This document shows, piece by piece, positions 6,801 through 12,542 of a stretch of DNA of 12,542 bases. Each line of letters opens with the position of its first letter. Position 1 is the first letter of the stretch. This DNA is from Elusimicrobiota bacterium (lineage in GTDB: Bacteria; CG03; SLGR01), in assembly GCA_012511615.1 (NCBI GenBank), contig JAAZFS010000048.1, positions 1-12,542 on the forward strand. The letters are read 5' to 3'. The notes beneath the pieces were generated by a model. It saw only the letters and a list, made by a program, of their open reading frames with translations, was not told where the DNA came from and searched no databases. The position numbers and the translations under genes are program-made.

Positions 6801-7879
6801 CTTCTATAACCCCTCCATGCGGAGACAGCAGCTGTTGCTGGAACTGAGATTACAAGACCAGAACTGGCTATTACTGCGCCCGTTATAAGAATAACCAGCA
6901 TATCATAGTTACCCGCAACAATAAACGGAATATCAGCGGCTTGAAATACGAGCATTAAAGGAAGAGCTGCGCTAAAGAAAACAAGAACTAGACTATTTAG
7001 CATAGTAGCAATTATGTCCCTACCCACTGCAAGCCCAGACTGCCATATACTCATACGACTATCAACCTCTTCTGCTACACTGAAACATGCAGATGCTATC
7101 GAAACTGAAACATCAACGACAGAACCTAATGCAGCAACCATAATACCAGCGGAGTCAAGACCTGGAAGATCAGTTACTCCCCAACCCGCAAGCCTATGCG
7201 AAGCAGTATAAAGAAGCCGACTACCCTCAGAAAAAAGACCAGCAATATCCATATACTCGGAAAAAAAACTAGTCATAATAGCAGCGGCGACTACTCCTGC
7301 AAATGCCCCAAGACTGGCACTGATAAATTTCTCTCCACCTCCAAGAATCAACCTTACAGATATGGCTATGCCAATGGCGCAAAGAAATAAAGTGGTTGCA
7401 ACAGGAGGGTATCCAGCTCTTATCATTGGCAGTAAAGCAAATAGGATAAGCAAAACATTTATACTTACAGAAAGAATTCCCCTAAAAAATTCTTTACCAG
7501 AAACATAAGCAAAAACAAGAATGAAAAGTATTACCGCAGCAAATGTATATGGTGCCCTATATTTTCCAGACACATAAATTAAAAGACCAGACTCTCCATT
7601 TTTGATTTGAACAATGACTTTTCTACCAGTATCCGCCATAACATTATAGCCTTGCTCCGCCCAAACTCGATTCTGGGCAGGGTACTCCTTGCCTTTCAAC
7701 TTACCCCGTAATATTTTCACCTGTAATTCCTGTATATGACCTTCGGAAAGTTCAGTCCGTCCAATCTCCCTTATCACCAGAGCAGGAGCGTATTCAGGCT
7801 TAGGAAACATAGCTTGAAGAGGGCTATCTAAAATTGATATCAAACAAACCATCAAAATCACAATGAATGTTTTCTTCAT
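6797..7879 (-). CDS. YibE/F family membrane protein, first of a tandem pair
   Basis: A 360-residue YibE/F protein with a clear signal segment (about 1-23, ending SPLQA), an extracytoplasmic domain to about 108 (beta-rich, with the TGRKVIVQI stretch), and about seven membrane segments from residue 111 on. The conserved family motifs GSVVDVSVSIASACFSVAEE (252-271) and SGLAVGRDIIATMLNSLVL (281-299) are intact. ATG at 7877-7879 lies 3 nt after the stop of a ModE-type DNA-binding protein, and the gene ends in an ATGA overlap with its paralogue. This links the three genes in one transcript. The regulator suggests ligand- or metal-responsive expression, and molybdate or another anion is one guess, but nothing in the YibE/F sequences proves a substrate. 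Confidence 0.87.
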   Translation of the reverse strand: MKKTFIVILMVCLISILDSPLQAMFPKPEYAPALVIREIGRTELSEGHIQELQVKILRGKLKGKEYPAQNRVWAEQGYNVMADTGRKVIVQIKNGESGLLIYVSGKYRAPYTFAAVILFILVFAYVSGKEFFRGILSVSINVLLILFALLPMIRAGYPPVATTLFLCAIGIAISVRLILGGGEKFISASLGAFAGVVAAAIMTSFFSEYMDIAGLFSEGSRLLYTASHRLAGWGVTDLPGLDSAGIMVAALGSVVDVSVSIASACFSVAEEVDSRMSIWQSGLAVGRDIIATMLNSLVLVFFSAALPLMLVFQAADIPFIVAGNYDMLVILITGAVIASSGLVISVPATAAVSAWRGYRR

Positions 7880-7882
7880 TCT

Positions 7883-8230
7883 TTATTGACCATTAATACT
7901 CCGAATAAAAACTTCAAACTCTTTAGCTGATTTATTTTTAATGCGATTTTCCAGACTTCTGTATTCTTTAATAAGATTTCGAGCATATGAAGTAAGCTCG
8001 CTCCCCCCCCCTTTTTTTCCTCCGATTTTACTTTTGAGAATTTCTTGCTTAAGACTATTTTCGAGTCGCTGGATGCGTCCATGAGCCTTTGAATAAGACA
8101 TATTCATACTTAAAGCAGCACTTCTGATAGATCCCATGCTGTCAATTTTTTCCAATAGTTCGACCGGGCCCAAGCCGAGAACTGCTTCGCCAGACTCAGA
8201 TAGAATATATATTTTTAGCTCTATTTTCAT
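7883..8230 (-). CDS. ModE-type winged-helix DNA-binding protein, stand-alone N-terminal domain
   Basis: This 115-residue protein matches the LysR-like winged-helix domain at the N-terminus of ModE. The helix-turn-helix lies in GSIRSAALSMNMSYSKAHGR (about 33-52), and the wing is the glycine-rich GGKKGGGSELT (70-80), both classical for the family. The molybdate-binding MopI domains of full ModE are absent, so ligand sensing, if any, must come from elsewhere. It is 3 nt ahead of the YibE/F pair and probably controls it or is co-regulated with it. The ATG at 8228-8230 has AGGG about 8 nt upstream, and a TATGAT box is at 8291-8296 without a good -35. The wing is encoded by an A7-G9 homopolymer (8003-8018, read from the plus strand as C9-T7). 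Confidence 0.85.
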   Translation of the reverse strand: MKIELKIYILSESGEAVLGLGPVELLEKIDSMGSIRSAALSMNMSYSKAHGRIQRLENSLKQEILKSKIGGKKGGGSELTSYARNLIKEYRSLENRIKNKSAKEFEVFIRSINGQ

Positions 8231-8345
8231 TAATGAAACCCTAAATACAAGCGCGATTTCCTGCTTCTGAAAACGGGTCGTCCTAAGGGAATCATATTTA
8301 TATTTTTTTGAGGAAAAACGCCATATAGAAAAAAGGTATTCATGA

Positions 8346-8798
8346 CTAACATGCCCTACTTTCCCCCAGAGAATTCAAGAAAGCCATCTCCTCAAAGAGT
8401 TCTCTTGTAAATCTAAAATAAGGCCGTATTTTTTCAGTTTGAGCTAGTAAAGGAGGAATTAGCATTAAGTTTTTGATAAATCGGTCTTCAAATCTTATAA
8501 TCTCATAGAGAAAGGATTTTTCATTTCCAAAAAACACTCCTTCTTTCTCGAGCTTTCGAGTACTACTAAACTCAATTATACTATTTAAATGTTTAATGAA
8601 TCGTTCGCGGACACTATTGAATATGTTGGATAATTTTGCTGTATTAGGTTGTTTGATTTGTTGGGTTGAATTCGAGGTTGAATTTGCCTTTTTTTTCAGC
8701 AAATATCCACTCATAAATTCCCTAAGAAAGCCCCTTATTTGACTTTCTAAAGAAAATGCCTCATTCAAATCCGTTTCGTTAAAAAAGCTGAGACTCAA
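8346..8798 (-). CDS. Hypothetical helical protein following the BMC gene
   Basis: I do not recognise this 150-residue product. It looks almost all-helical, with charged amphipathic stretches, a serine/asparagine/threonine/glutamine-rich linker (about 38-55) and no signal or membrane segment. The C-terminal half (about 85-145: NEKSFLYEIIRFEDRFIKNL and onward) is rich in F, R and E. The start is uncertain: TTG at 8796-8798 gives 150 residues with the nearest purine-rich site (GAGGAG) too far upstream, while ATG at 8712-8714 has AGGG at good spacing and would give 122 residues. It lies 119 nt after the BMC stop, with an inverted repeat between. It could be an unrelated gene or a BMC-associated protein; position is the only link. 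Confidence 0.55.
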   Translation of the reverse strand: MSLSFFNETDLNEAFSLESQIRGFLREFMSGYLLKKKANSTSNSTQQIKQPNTAKLSNIFNSVRERFIKHLNSIIEFSSTRKLEKEGVFFGNEKSFLYEIIRFEDRFIKNLMLIPPLLAQTEKIRPYFRFTRELFEEMAFLNSLGESRAC

Positions 8799-8837
8799 AT
8801 TAAATGTTAGCTGAATCTCCTCGGTAGTAGATTTTGT

Positions 8838-8872
8838 ATATACCGCTTGGAGTGGATTTCCAAGCGGTATAT
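8838..8872. other. Perfect 13-bp inverted repeat, 9-nt loop, after the BMC gene
   Basis: ATATACCGCTTGG (8838-8850) is the exact reverse complement of 8860-8872, with loop AGTGGATTT. This forms a strong hairpin in either transcript. It lies 46 nt beyond the BMC stop and upstream of the TTG start of the hypothetical gene. No U-run follows on either strand, so it is not a textbook terminator. It may protect a 3' end, act as an operator, or reduce read-through. Confidence 0.85.
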
Positions 8873-8892
8873 CGCATAGTATTTATTTTATT

Positions 8893-8915
8893 GCTTTCTC
8901 TGAAATAGAGAAAGC
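8893..8915. other. Perfect 8-bp inverted repeat just after the BMC stop
   Basis: GCTTTCTC (8893-8900) pairs exactly with GAGAAAGC (8908-8915) around a 7-nt loop. It begins 2 nt past the BMC stop codon. The downstream sequence on the minus strand is AATAAAATAAAT, with no U-tract, so a terminator role is weakly supported. Confidence 0.6.
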
Positions 8916-8917
8916 TA

Positions 8918-9835
8918 TCATTTTCCTTTATCTAATTCAGTGTGAGGACGTGCAATAATATGAGTTCCAATAACCTCACCAATGCGTGATGCTGCTGATA
9001 CGGCTGCATCCATCGAAGAACGGACATCCGAAACCGGACCCCGGAATAAAGTGGAAGCCATACCGCGACCAATTTTCTCCCATCCTTGGACTACAGTGCT
9101 GGCTGCTTTTAAACCGGCATCAATACCATCGATAAGTCCAGTTATTCCTCGAGTTTCCAAAACACCGATAGCCTCATCGGGAGATACTTTGCGCACTGGA
9201 TAATCAGCACTCTTACCTATGGGTAAAGCCGCTTCAGTACCAGTATGTGGTTGTGGAATCACATGGATGCTCACAATTTTCGAAACCCTTTCAGCTGCCA
9301 CGGCAGCGGCTTCAACCGCAGAATGAACAGCAGCCACATCACCACGAAAAAACACGCTGGTTAGTCCGCTTCCCACGGTCAACCAACCAGAAATTTCAAC
9401 ATCTGCTGCCTTTATACCCTTATCGGCCGCCTCAATCATTCCAGTAAACCCGTCGGTCTCCACAATTCCCAAGGCTGCTCGATTTTTAACTGTATAATTA
9501 GAGTCGTCACCTGATCTCTGTTGAATCAAGGAAAATATTCTCTCATCTGGCCTTGGAATTACATTTACCGTCACAAGTTCGCCTAGGCTCTCTACAAGAG
9601 TTCTCGCAGCATCCTGAGCGGCGCGAGCAGCAGCGACCTCACCGGTATAAATCACAGACACCTGACCACTACCTATATTGACTCTGTTTACAAATGAAAC
9701 TTCGGAAGTCTTTGGCATAATATCAAGCGCCCCAATAATCCCCGTTTTCCCTCTGCTCTCAACAAAAACGAGAGCTTCTCTATCAGAAGCTTTCTTGACT
9801 GAAGTTGATTGTTTTCTAGTTGTTTTTTTGTTCAT
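8918..9835 (-). CDS. Protein with three tandem BMC shell domains
   Basis: This 305-residue protein contains three full BMC domains (the pfam00936 fold of bacterial microcompartment shells) in one chain: about 20-97, 119-198 and 220-299. Each carries the pore motif (NIGSG 53-57, TVGSG 153-157, KIGRG 254-258) and ends in VIPRP, VIPQPH or IIARPH. Domains 2 and 3 look most like PduA/CcmK-type single-domain shell proteins; domain 1 is more divergent. Known shell proteins have one BMC domain (hexamers) or two (trimers of pseudohexamers); three per chain would let two chains make one pseudohexagonal tile, an inference. The first 20 residues form a basic tail (7 K/R). The ATG overlaps the radical SAM stop as ATGA. 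No vertex protein or cargo enzyme is nearby. The domain count is strong; the function is not known. Confidence 0.93.
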   Translation of the reverse strand: MNKKTTRKQSTSVKKASDREALVFVESRGKTGIIGALDIMPKTSEVSFVNRVNIGSGQVSVIYTGEVAAARAAQDAARTLVESLGELVTVNVIPRPDERIFSLIQQRSGDDSNYTVKNRAALGIVETDGFTGMIEAADKGIKAADVEISGWLTVGSGLTSVFFRGDVAAVHSAVEAAAVAAERVSKIVSIHVIPQPHTGTEAALPIGKSADYPVRKVSPDEAIGVLETRGITGLIDGIDAGLKAASTVVQGWEKIGRGMASTLFRGPVSDVRSSMDAAVSAASRIGEVIGTHIIARPHTELDKGK

Positions 9836-10758
9836 TTTAATTTGTAAAATTCTCCTCTTTTCTCTAATTTTCTCACTATTTTATCAGAATTTTCTAGTTC
9901 TTGCAAATATCTCTTAAGTACTGATTCATTGCTTGGAAAAAGTGCTTTAAGATCCTCAAGTGTTGAGGGGCGACGAGAGAGGATTTGAAGAATATTCCCG
10001 CAGGCTGGGGACATGGACTTCATATTTACCATTTTAGGTGAAGCTATCACCTCAGTGTACAAAGGCTCCATAAATTCTTTAATTTTGCTCAGCTCTCCCA
10101 TTGAAATAGAACGGAGGGTTTTTGCTAAAGCAGGCCGATCAAGTGTATTTAGTTGAACCCGGTCCGGAGAGATTTTCAACAATGCTTCTCTTATTAATCC
10201 AAGCTCTTCTAATGTATCATTGATATCTGGAAGAATAAAAACCTCAACCCAAACCTCTCCCTTTGCCTCCTTTTTTAAGAGAGCAATCCCATTTATTATT
10301 TTCTCGGGACTAAGGCCTTCAGCAGGTCTGTTTATTTTTTCAAATATCTTGGGACTTACAGCGTCTAGTGATGGCATGATTATATCAGCACGAAGAATCC
10401 TAGCTCTTATCTCTGGGTTGCCCAAAAGAGTACCATTTGTAATGATAGCCACCTTTTGTTTGGGGTTGTAATTTTTAATGAAATCTATTATTTTCCCAAT
10501 TCCACTATTTAGAGTCGGTTCTCCTCCTCCAGAAAAAGTAATAAAATCAGGATTGGAATTTTTATCAAGATAAGCACTTATTTCCTTGATTACATCATCA
10601 GCTGGGACATATTCCTTAGCCTCAAGATTTACTTGAGAGTTTCTTCCACACTCACAGTATATGCAATCAAGCGTACAGGTTTTCATAGGAAGTATATCCA
10701 CCCCAAGAGAAACACCTAGACGACGTGAATTGACTGGGCCAAATAAATACTTCAACAA
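9832..10758 (-). CDS. Radical SAM protein with C-terminal winged-helix-like domain
   Basis: A 308-residue radical SAM enzyme. The Fe-S cluster motif is CTLDCIYC (28-35, CX3CX2C) and the SAM-binding GGGEP lies at 77-81, followed by a TIM-barrel core. It belongs to the COG0731-like group of uncharacterised proteins. The last 55 or so residues (about 254-308) look like a winged helix (SRRPSTLEDLKALF, SESVLKRYLQELE-like region), often seen in this group. Substrate cannot be read from the sequence. TTG at 10756-10758 follows GAGAGG closely; a second in-frame TTG is next to it. It overlaps the Nudix gene by 7 nt and the BMC gene by 4 nt, so the three are probably translated together. Functional coupling to the BMC protein is a hypothesis. 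Confidence 0.85.
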   Translation of the reverse strand: MLKYLFGPVNSRRLGVSLGVDILPMKTCTLDCIYCECGRNSQVNLEAKEYVPADDVIKEISAYLDKNSNPDFITFSGGGEPTLNSGIGKIIDFIKNYNPKQKVAIITNGTLLGNPEIRARILRADIIMPSLDAVSPKIFEKINRPAEGLSPEKIINGIALLKKEAKGEVWVEVFILPDINDTLEELGLIREALLKISPDRVQLNTLDRPALAKTLRSISMGELSKIKEFMEPLYTEVIASPKMVNMKSMSPACGNILQILSRRPSTLEDLKALFPSNESVLKRYLQELENSDKIVRKLEKRGEFYKLK

Positions 10759-11246
10759 GTTTCCTCTCTTAGAATTTTCCGGTGACTTTCAAAAGCAATT
10801 TTTTCAATATCTGGCTTCATATACTCTACCGCAGAAACATCACTTCCAGGACGCAGGCTGCCGCCAGTTTTTCTAACAAGATACCCTAAAACTAAGACTG
10901 AACCATATTGGGAGCTTTTTTGAGAATAGACTCCAATAAGCCTCTCGACCTTGCCCTCAATTCCAGTCTCCTCATACAACTCTCTCTGTGCAGAATCCTC
11001 TGGAGTCTCACCGAGCTCCATATATCCCCCTGGAAGAGCAAGCATATCTTTACAGGGTTCAATTCCCCGTGTTACAACAAGCACCTTATCCTTCTCCTTC
11101 AGCAAGGATGCCGTCGCTGGAACTGGATTAAGATAATTGATCCAACAACACTTAAGACATTGTTTTCTTTTACGCCCTTCTATCATTTTTGTTTTTAGTT
11201 TCGTAGCGCATATCGGACAATATTTATATTTATTTCTTTGACTCAC
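10752..11246 (-). CDS. Nudix hydrolase with N-terminal zinc ribbon
   Basis: A 164-residue Nudix hydrolase that should cleave a nucleoside diphosphate linked to another moiety (NADH, ADP-ribose or a related compound). The N-terminal zinc ribbon has C10-X2-C13 and C30-X2-C33. The Nudix box runs from G74 to I96: E80, R88, E89, E92 and E93 match GX5EX7REUXEEXGU. The zinc ribbon resembles that of NADH pyrophosphatases, but the protein is shorter than NudC. The start is GTG at 11244-11246 with AGGT 7 nt upstream. It begins 5 nt after the DUF6485-like gene and overlaps the radical SAM gene. Exact substrate is not determinable. Confidence 0.88.
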   Translation of the reverse strand: MSQRNKYKYCPICATKLKTKMIEGRKRKQCLKCCWINYLNPVPATASLLKEKDKVLVVTRGIEPCKDMLALPGGYMELGETPEDSAQRELYEETGIEGKVERLIGVYSQKSSQYGSVLVLGYLVRKTGGSLRPGSDVSAVEYMKPDIEKIAFESHRKILREETC

Positions 11247-11251
11247 TATTT

Positions 11252-11446
11252 CTACCTGCTTTTAAAAAAGTTTTCTATTGATCTGTCATATGTCCTCTCA
11301 GCATCAGCGTTAAAATAACATGCTGGAAGCTCGCCTCTATTACGGTGATACTCTATGCATTCGCAACATATTCCATGCCGAGGACAACTCACATATGTGC
11401 AGTTGCAGATACTCTTATTGTGTTTAAAGTTTTTGCAATCAGTCAT
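11252..11446 (-). CDS. Small cysteine-rich protein, DUF6485-like
   Basis: With the start chosen here the product has 64 residues and eight cysteines (4, 14, 16, 21, 27, 28, 30, 43), including the family-like CNCTYVSCPRHG and CCECIEYHRNRGELPACYF. This matches the DUF6485 pattern of short cysteine-rich proteins, probable metal or Fe-S binders of unknown role. I chose ATG at 11444-11446, because GGAGG lies 6 nt upstream, over an ATG 24 nt further out (11468-11470), which has no such site. This leaves an 8-nt overlap with the tatD stop. Translation is likely coupled. No enzyme function is assigned. Confidence 0.8.
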   Translation of the reverse strand: MTDCKNFKHNKSICNCTYVSCPRHGICCECIEYHRNRGELPACYFNADAERTYDRSIENFFKSR

Positions 11447-12251
11447 TTCTCTCCTCCATAGTTTTTTCATTCGGATGCTTTTCCAGTCCCAGAAAGTTCA
11501 AGGTAGCCTTAAAAGTTTCCCTAGCAATCTTTTCTGGTGTGGTTTTTTTTATGTAAGACAAGGTCTCAATCGTATATCTAACATTCCAAGGTATATTAGT
11601 CCTACCCCTTACCGGTTGTGGAGCAAGATATGGTGAATCAGTCTCAACTAACAGTTTTTCATACGGAACTTCCTCGGCCGCCATCCTCAGGTCCTTTGAC
11701 CCTGGATAAGTCAACGTCCCCCCAAATGCTACAAAACACCCTTGTTTCACAGCTTCAAGAGCCTCCTTAGGACCCTCAGAGAAACAGTGAATAAGCACCC
11801 GTGTTGCTGCATATTCATTCAAGATATCCATCGTATCCCTGAAAGCCTCTCTTGTGTGGACAGCCACAGGCAGTTTCAATTTTTCTGCTAATTTTAACTG
11901 TTCTATAAACGCTCTGCGCTGTTGTTTTCTTGGTGAGTTATCTCTATAGTAGTCTAAGCCTATTTCCCCCAAAACCATTACTTTCTTCAATTCTAGAGAC
12001 ATAAGAAGCTCATTTTTTAATCTATGAAAATCACTGGCATAATGCGGATGAATTCCAGCAGCACCTATAACCTTGGAGTTTTTGAGGATTTCATTAAAAG
12101 AATTGACATCATCCCCTAAGGGGTCGTAAAAACAGATAACTCCTCCAACGCCATCTAAAACATGCGGATTCATGCTTATTCTCTTGTCTAAAAGGTGTGC
12201 GTGAGAATCAAAAACTAAATTTTCATCGACCAGATTCAATAGCTTAGTCAT
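11439..12251 (-). CDS. tatD: TatD family metal-dependent hydrolase (DNase)
   Basis: A 270-residue amidohydrolase-fold protein of the TatD family, linked to DNA repair and 3'-5' exonuclease activity. The metal-binding residues are present: H17 and H19 in DSHAHL, E96 in GEIGLDYYRD, H132 in HTR, H155 in HCFSEG, and D205 in ETDSPYLAP (203-211). Length and order match the family. The ATG at 12249-12251 lies 12 nt after the antiporter stop and has only a weak ribosome site. It is the second gene of the right-hand operon. Which of the TatD/YcfH/YjjV subtypes it is cannot be told; a general TatD label is used. Confidence 0.93.
   Translation of the reverse strand: MTKLLNLVDENLVFDSHAHLLDKRISMNPHVLDGVGGVICFYDPLGDDVNSFNEILKNSKVIGAAGIHPHYASDFHRLKNELLMSLELKKVMVLGEIGLDYYRDNSPRKQQRRAFIEQLKLAEKLKLPVAVHTREAFRDTMDILNEYAATRVLIHCFSEGPKEALEAVKQGCFVAFGGTLTYPGSKDLRMAAEEVPYEKLLVETDSPYLAPQPVRGRTNIPWNVRYTIETLSYIKKTTPEKIARETFKATLNFLGLEKHPNEKTMEERND
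11449..11457 (-). promoter_or_regulatory. Ribosome binding site deciding the DUF6485-like start
   Basis: GGAGGAGAG on the minus strand ends 2 nt before ATG at 11446. Its GGAGG core is spaced 6 nt from the ATG. It lies inside the tatD coding region, and selects the 64-codon start over the 72-codon one. Confidence 0.7.
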
Positions 12252-12263
12252 TCTTTTGTGCTA

Positions 12264-12542
12264 CTATAGCAAAAATGCCAAGGCAATATATGCGAAATAG
12301 CAAAGAAGTAAAAAAACCCCCTTTGCTCTACCTATCCTGCGTCCAAAGAAAAAGATCGCCAAAAGCATAACTGAGAACAAAAGAACTGCTGGAGCATGAA
12401 AAATATACTCTTTTGGACTAAGTATAAATCCACCCCCTATTACCCCGGCACCGCCAGCAACAAGAAAAATGTTAAAAATATTGGAACCCACAATTGTGCC
12501 TGCGCTTATCTGGTGACTATTTTTAAAGCTTCCTGCTATTAC
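12264..12542 (-). CDS. Na+/Ca2+ exchanger family protein, C-terminal end (cut by window edge)
   Basis: The last 92 residues of a cation/Ca2+ antiporter are present; the open frame runs to the window edge. The alpha-2 repeat signature GTIVGSNIFNI is near the start (about residues 15-25 of the visible part), where related proteins often have GNxVGSNIFN. Two further hydrophobic membrane segments follow (about 47-64 and 72-92), separated by the basic GRRIGRAKG. It should exchange Ca2+ for Na+ or H+ across the inner membrane. It lies 12 nt before tatD and is the first visible gene of the operon, so the promoter is outside the window. Which subfamily (K+-independent or dependent) cannot be told from this end. 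Confidence 0.85.
   Translation of the reverse strand, partial: VIAGSFKNSHQISAGTIVGSNIFNIFLVAGGAGVIGGGFILSPKEYIFHAPAVLLFSVMLLAIFFFGRRIGRAKGVFLLLCYFAYIALAFLL

Noticed and set aside
6403..7390. Plus-strand frames at 6403-6705, 7014-7211 and 7196-7390
   Set aside because: They are antisense to the YibE/F genes, whose membrane segments and family motifs are on the minus strand.
7876..8082. 68-codon minus-strand frame overlapping the ModE-like gene as a separate gene
   Set aside because: It is an out-of-frame reading through the A7-G9 tract; the other frame encodes the conserved family. It is kept only as a slippage observation.
8893..8915. Rho-independent terminator of the BMC gene
   Set aside because: The hairpin is not followed by a U-run on the minus strand, so it is listed as an inverted repeat only.

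Overview
The window comes from a bacterium with an AT-rich genome. Every protein gene I can support lies on the minus strand, so the transcriptional order runs from high to low coordinates. A lipobox protein, an 8-oxoguanine glycosylase of the Ogg2 type, tandem YibE/F membrane proteins and a bacterial microcompartment (BMC) shell protein suggest an anaerobic, possibly diderm lineage. Synergistota or a related anaerobic phylum is a guess from gene content and cannot be settled here.

Right block (12542 to about 8838): a compact run of six genes. It starts with the C-terminal end of a cation/Ca2+ antiporter that enters from the right edge. Then come a TatD-type nuclease, a small eight-cysteine protein (DUF6485-like), a Nudix hydrolase with a zinc ribbon, a radical SAM protein and an unusual protein with three BMC domains in one chain. 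Gaps are 12 nt or less and four junctions are overlaps or near-overlaps, so this looks like one operon. The BMC gene is last and is followed by two perfect inverted repeats. No vertex protein, second shell protein or recognisable cargo enzyme is present, so the triple-BMC protein is the most unusual object here.

Middle block (8798 to 5010): an unrecognised helical protein, then a ModE-type DNA-binding domain translated just ahead of two tandem YibE/F membrane proteins, which suggests a regulated transport unit. Just after the second YibE/F stop codon lies a near-ideal sigma-70 promoter (TTGACA, 16 nt, TATAAT). It reads into about 330 bases without a recognisable gene before thioredoxin, so either a small RNA or a long thioredoxin leader is possible.

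Left block (4575 to 1): an Ogg2 glycosylase, a 360-base spacer, an elongator-type tRNA-Met, a 14-unit array of 12-bp repeats, a small lipoprotein, and the familiar tilS-hpt-ftsH run with overlapping junctions. ftsH is cut by the left edge. The 12-bp array sits between the tRNA and the lipoprotein start and carries purine-rich, Shine-Dalgarno-like cores.

Three stretches over 300 bases lack a recognised gene: 3580-3939, 4576-5009 and 5328-5693. Each is described below.
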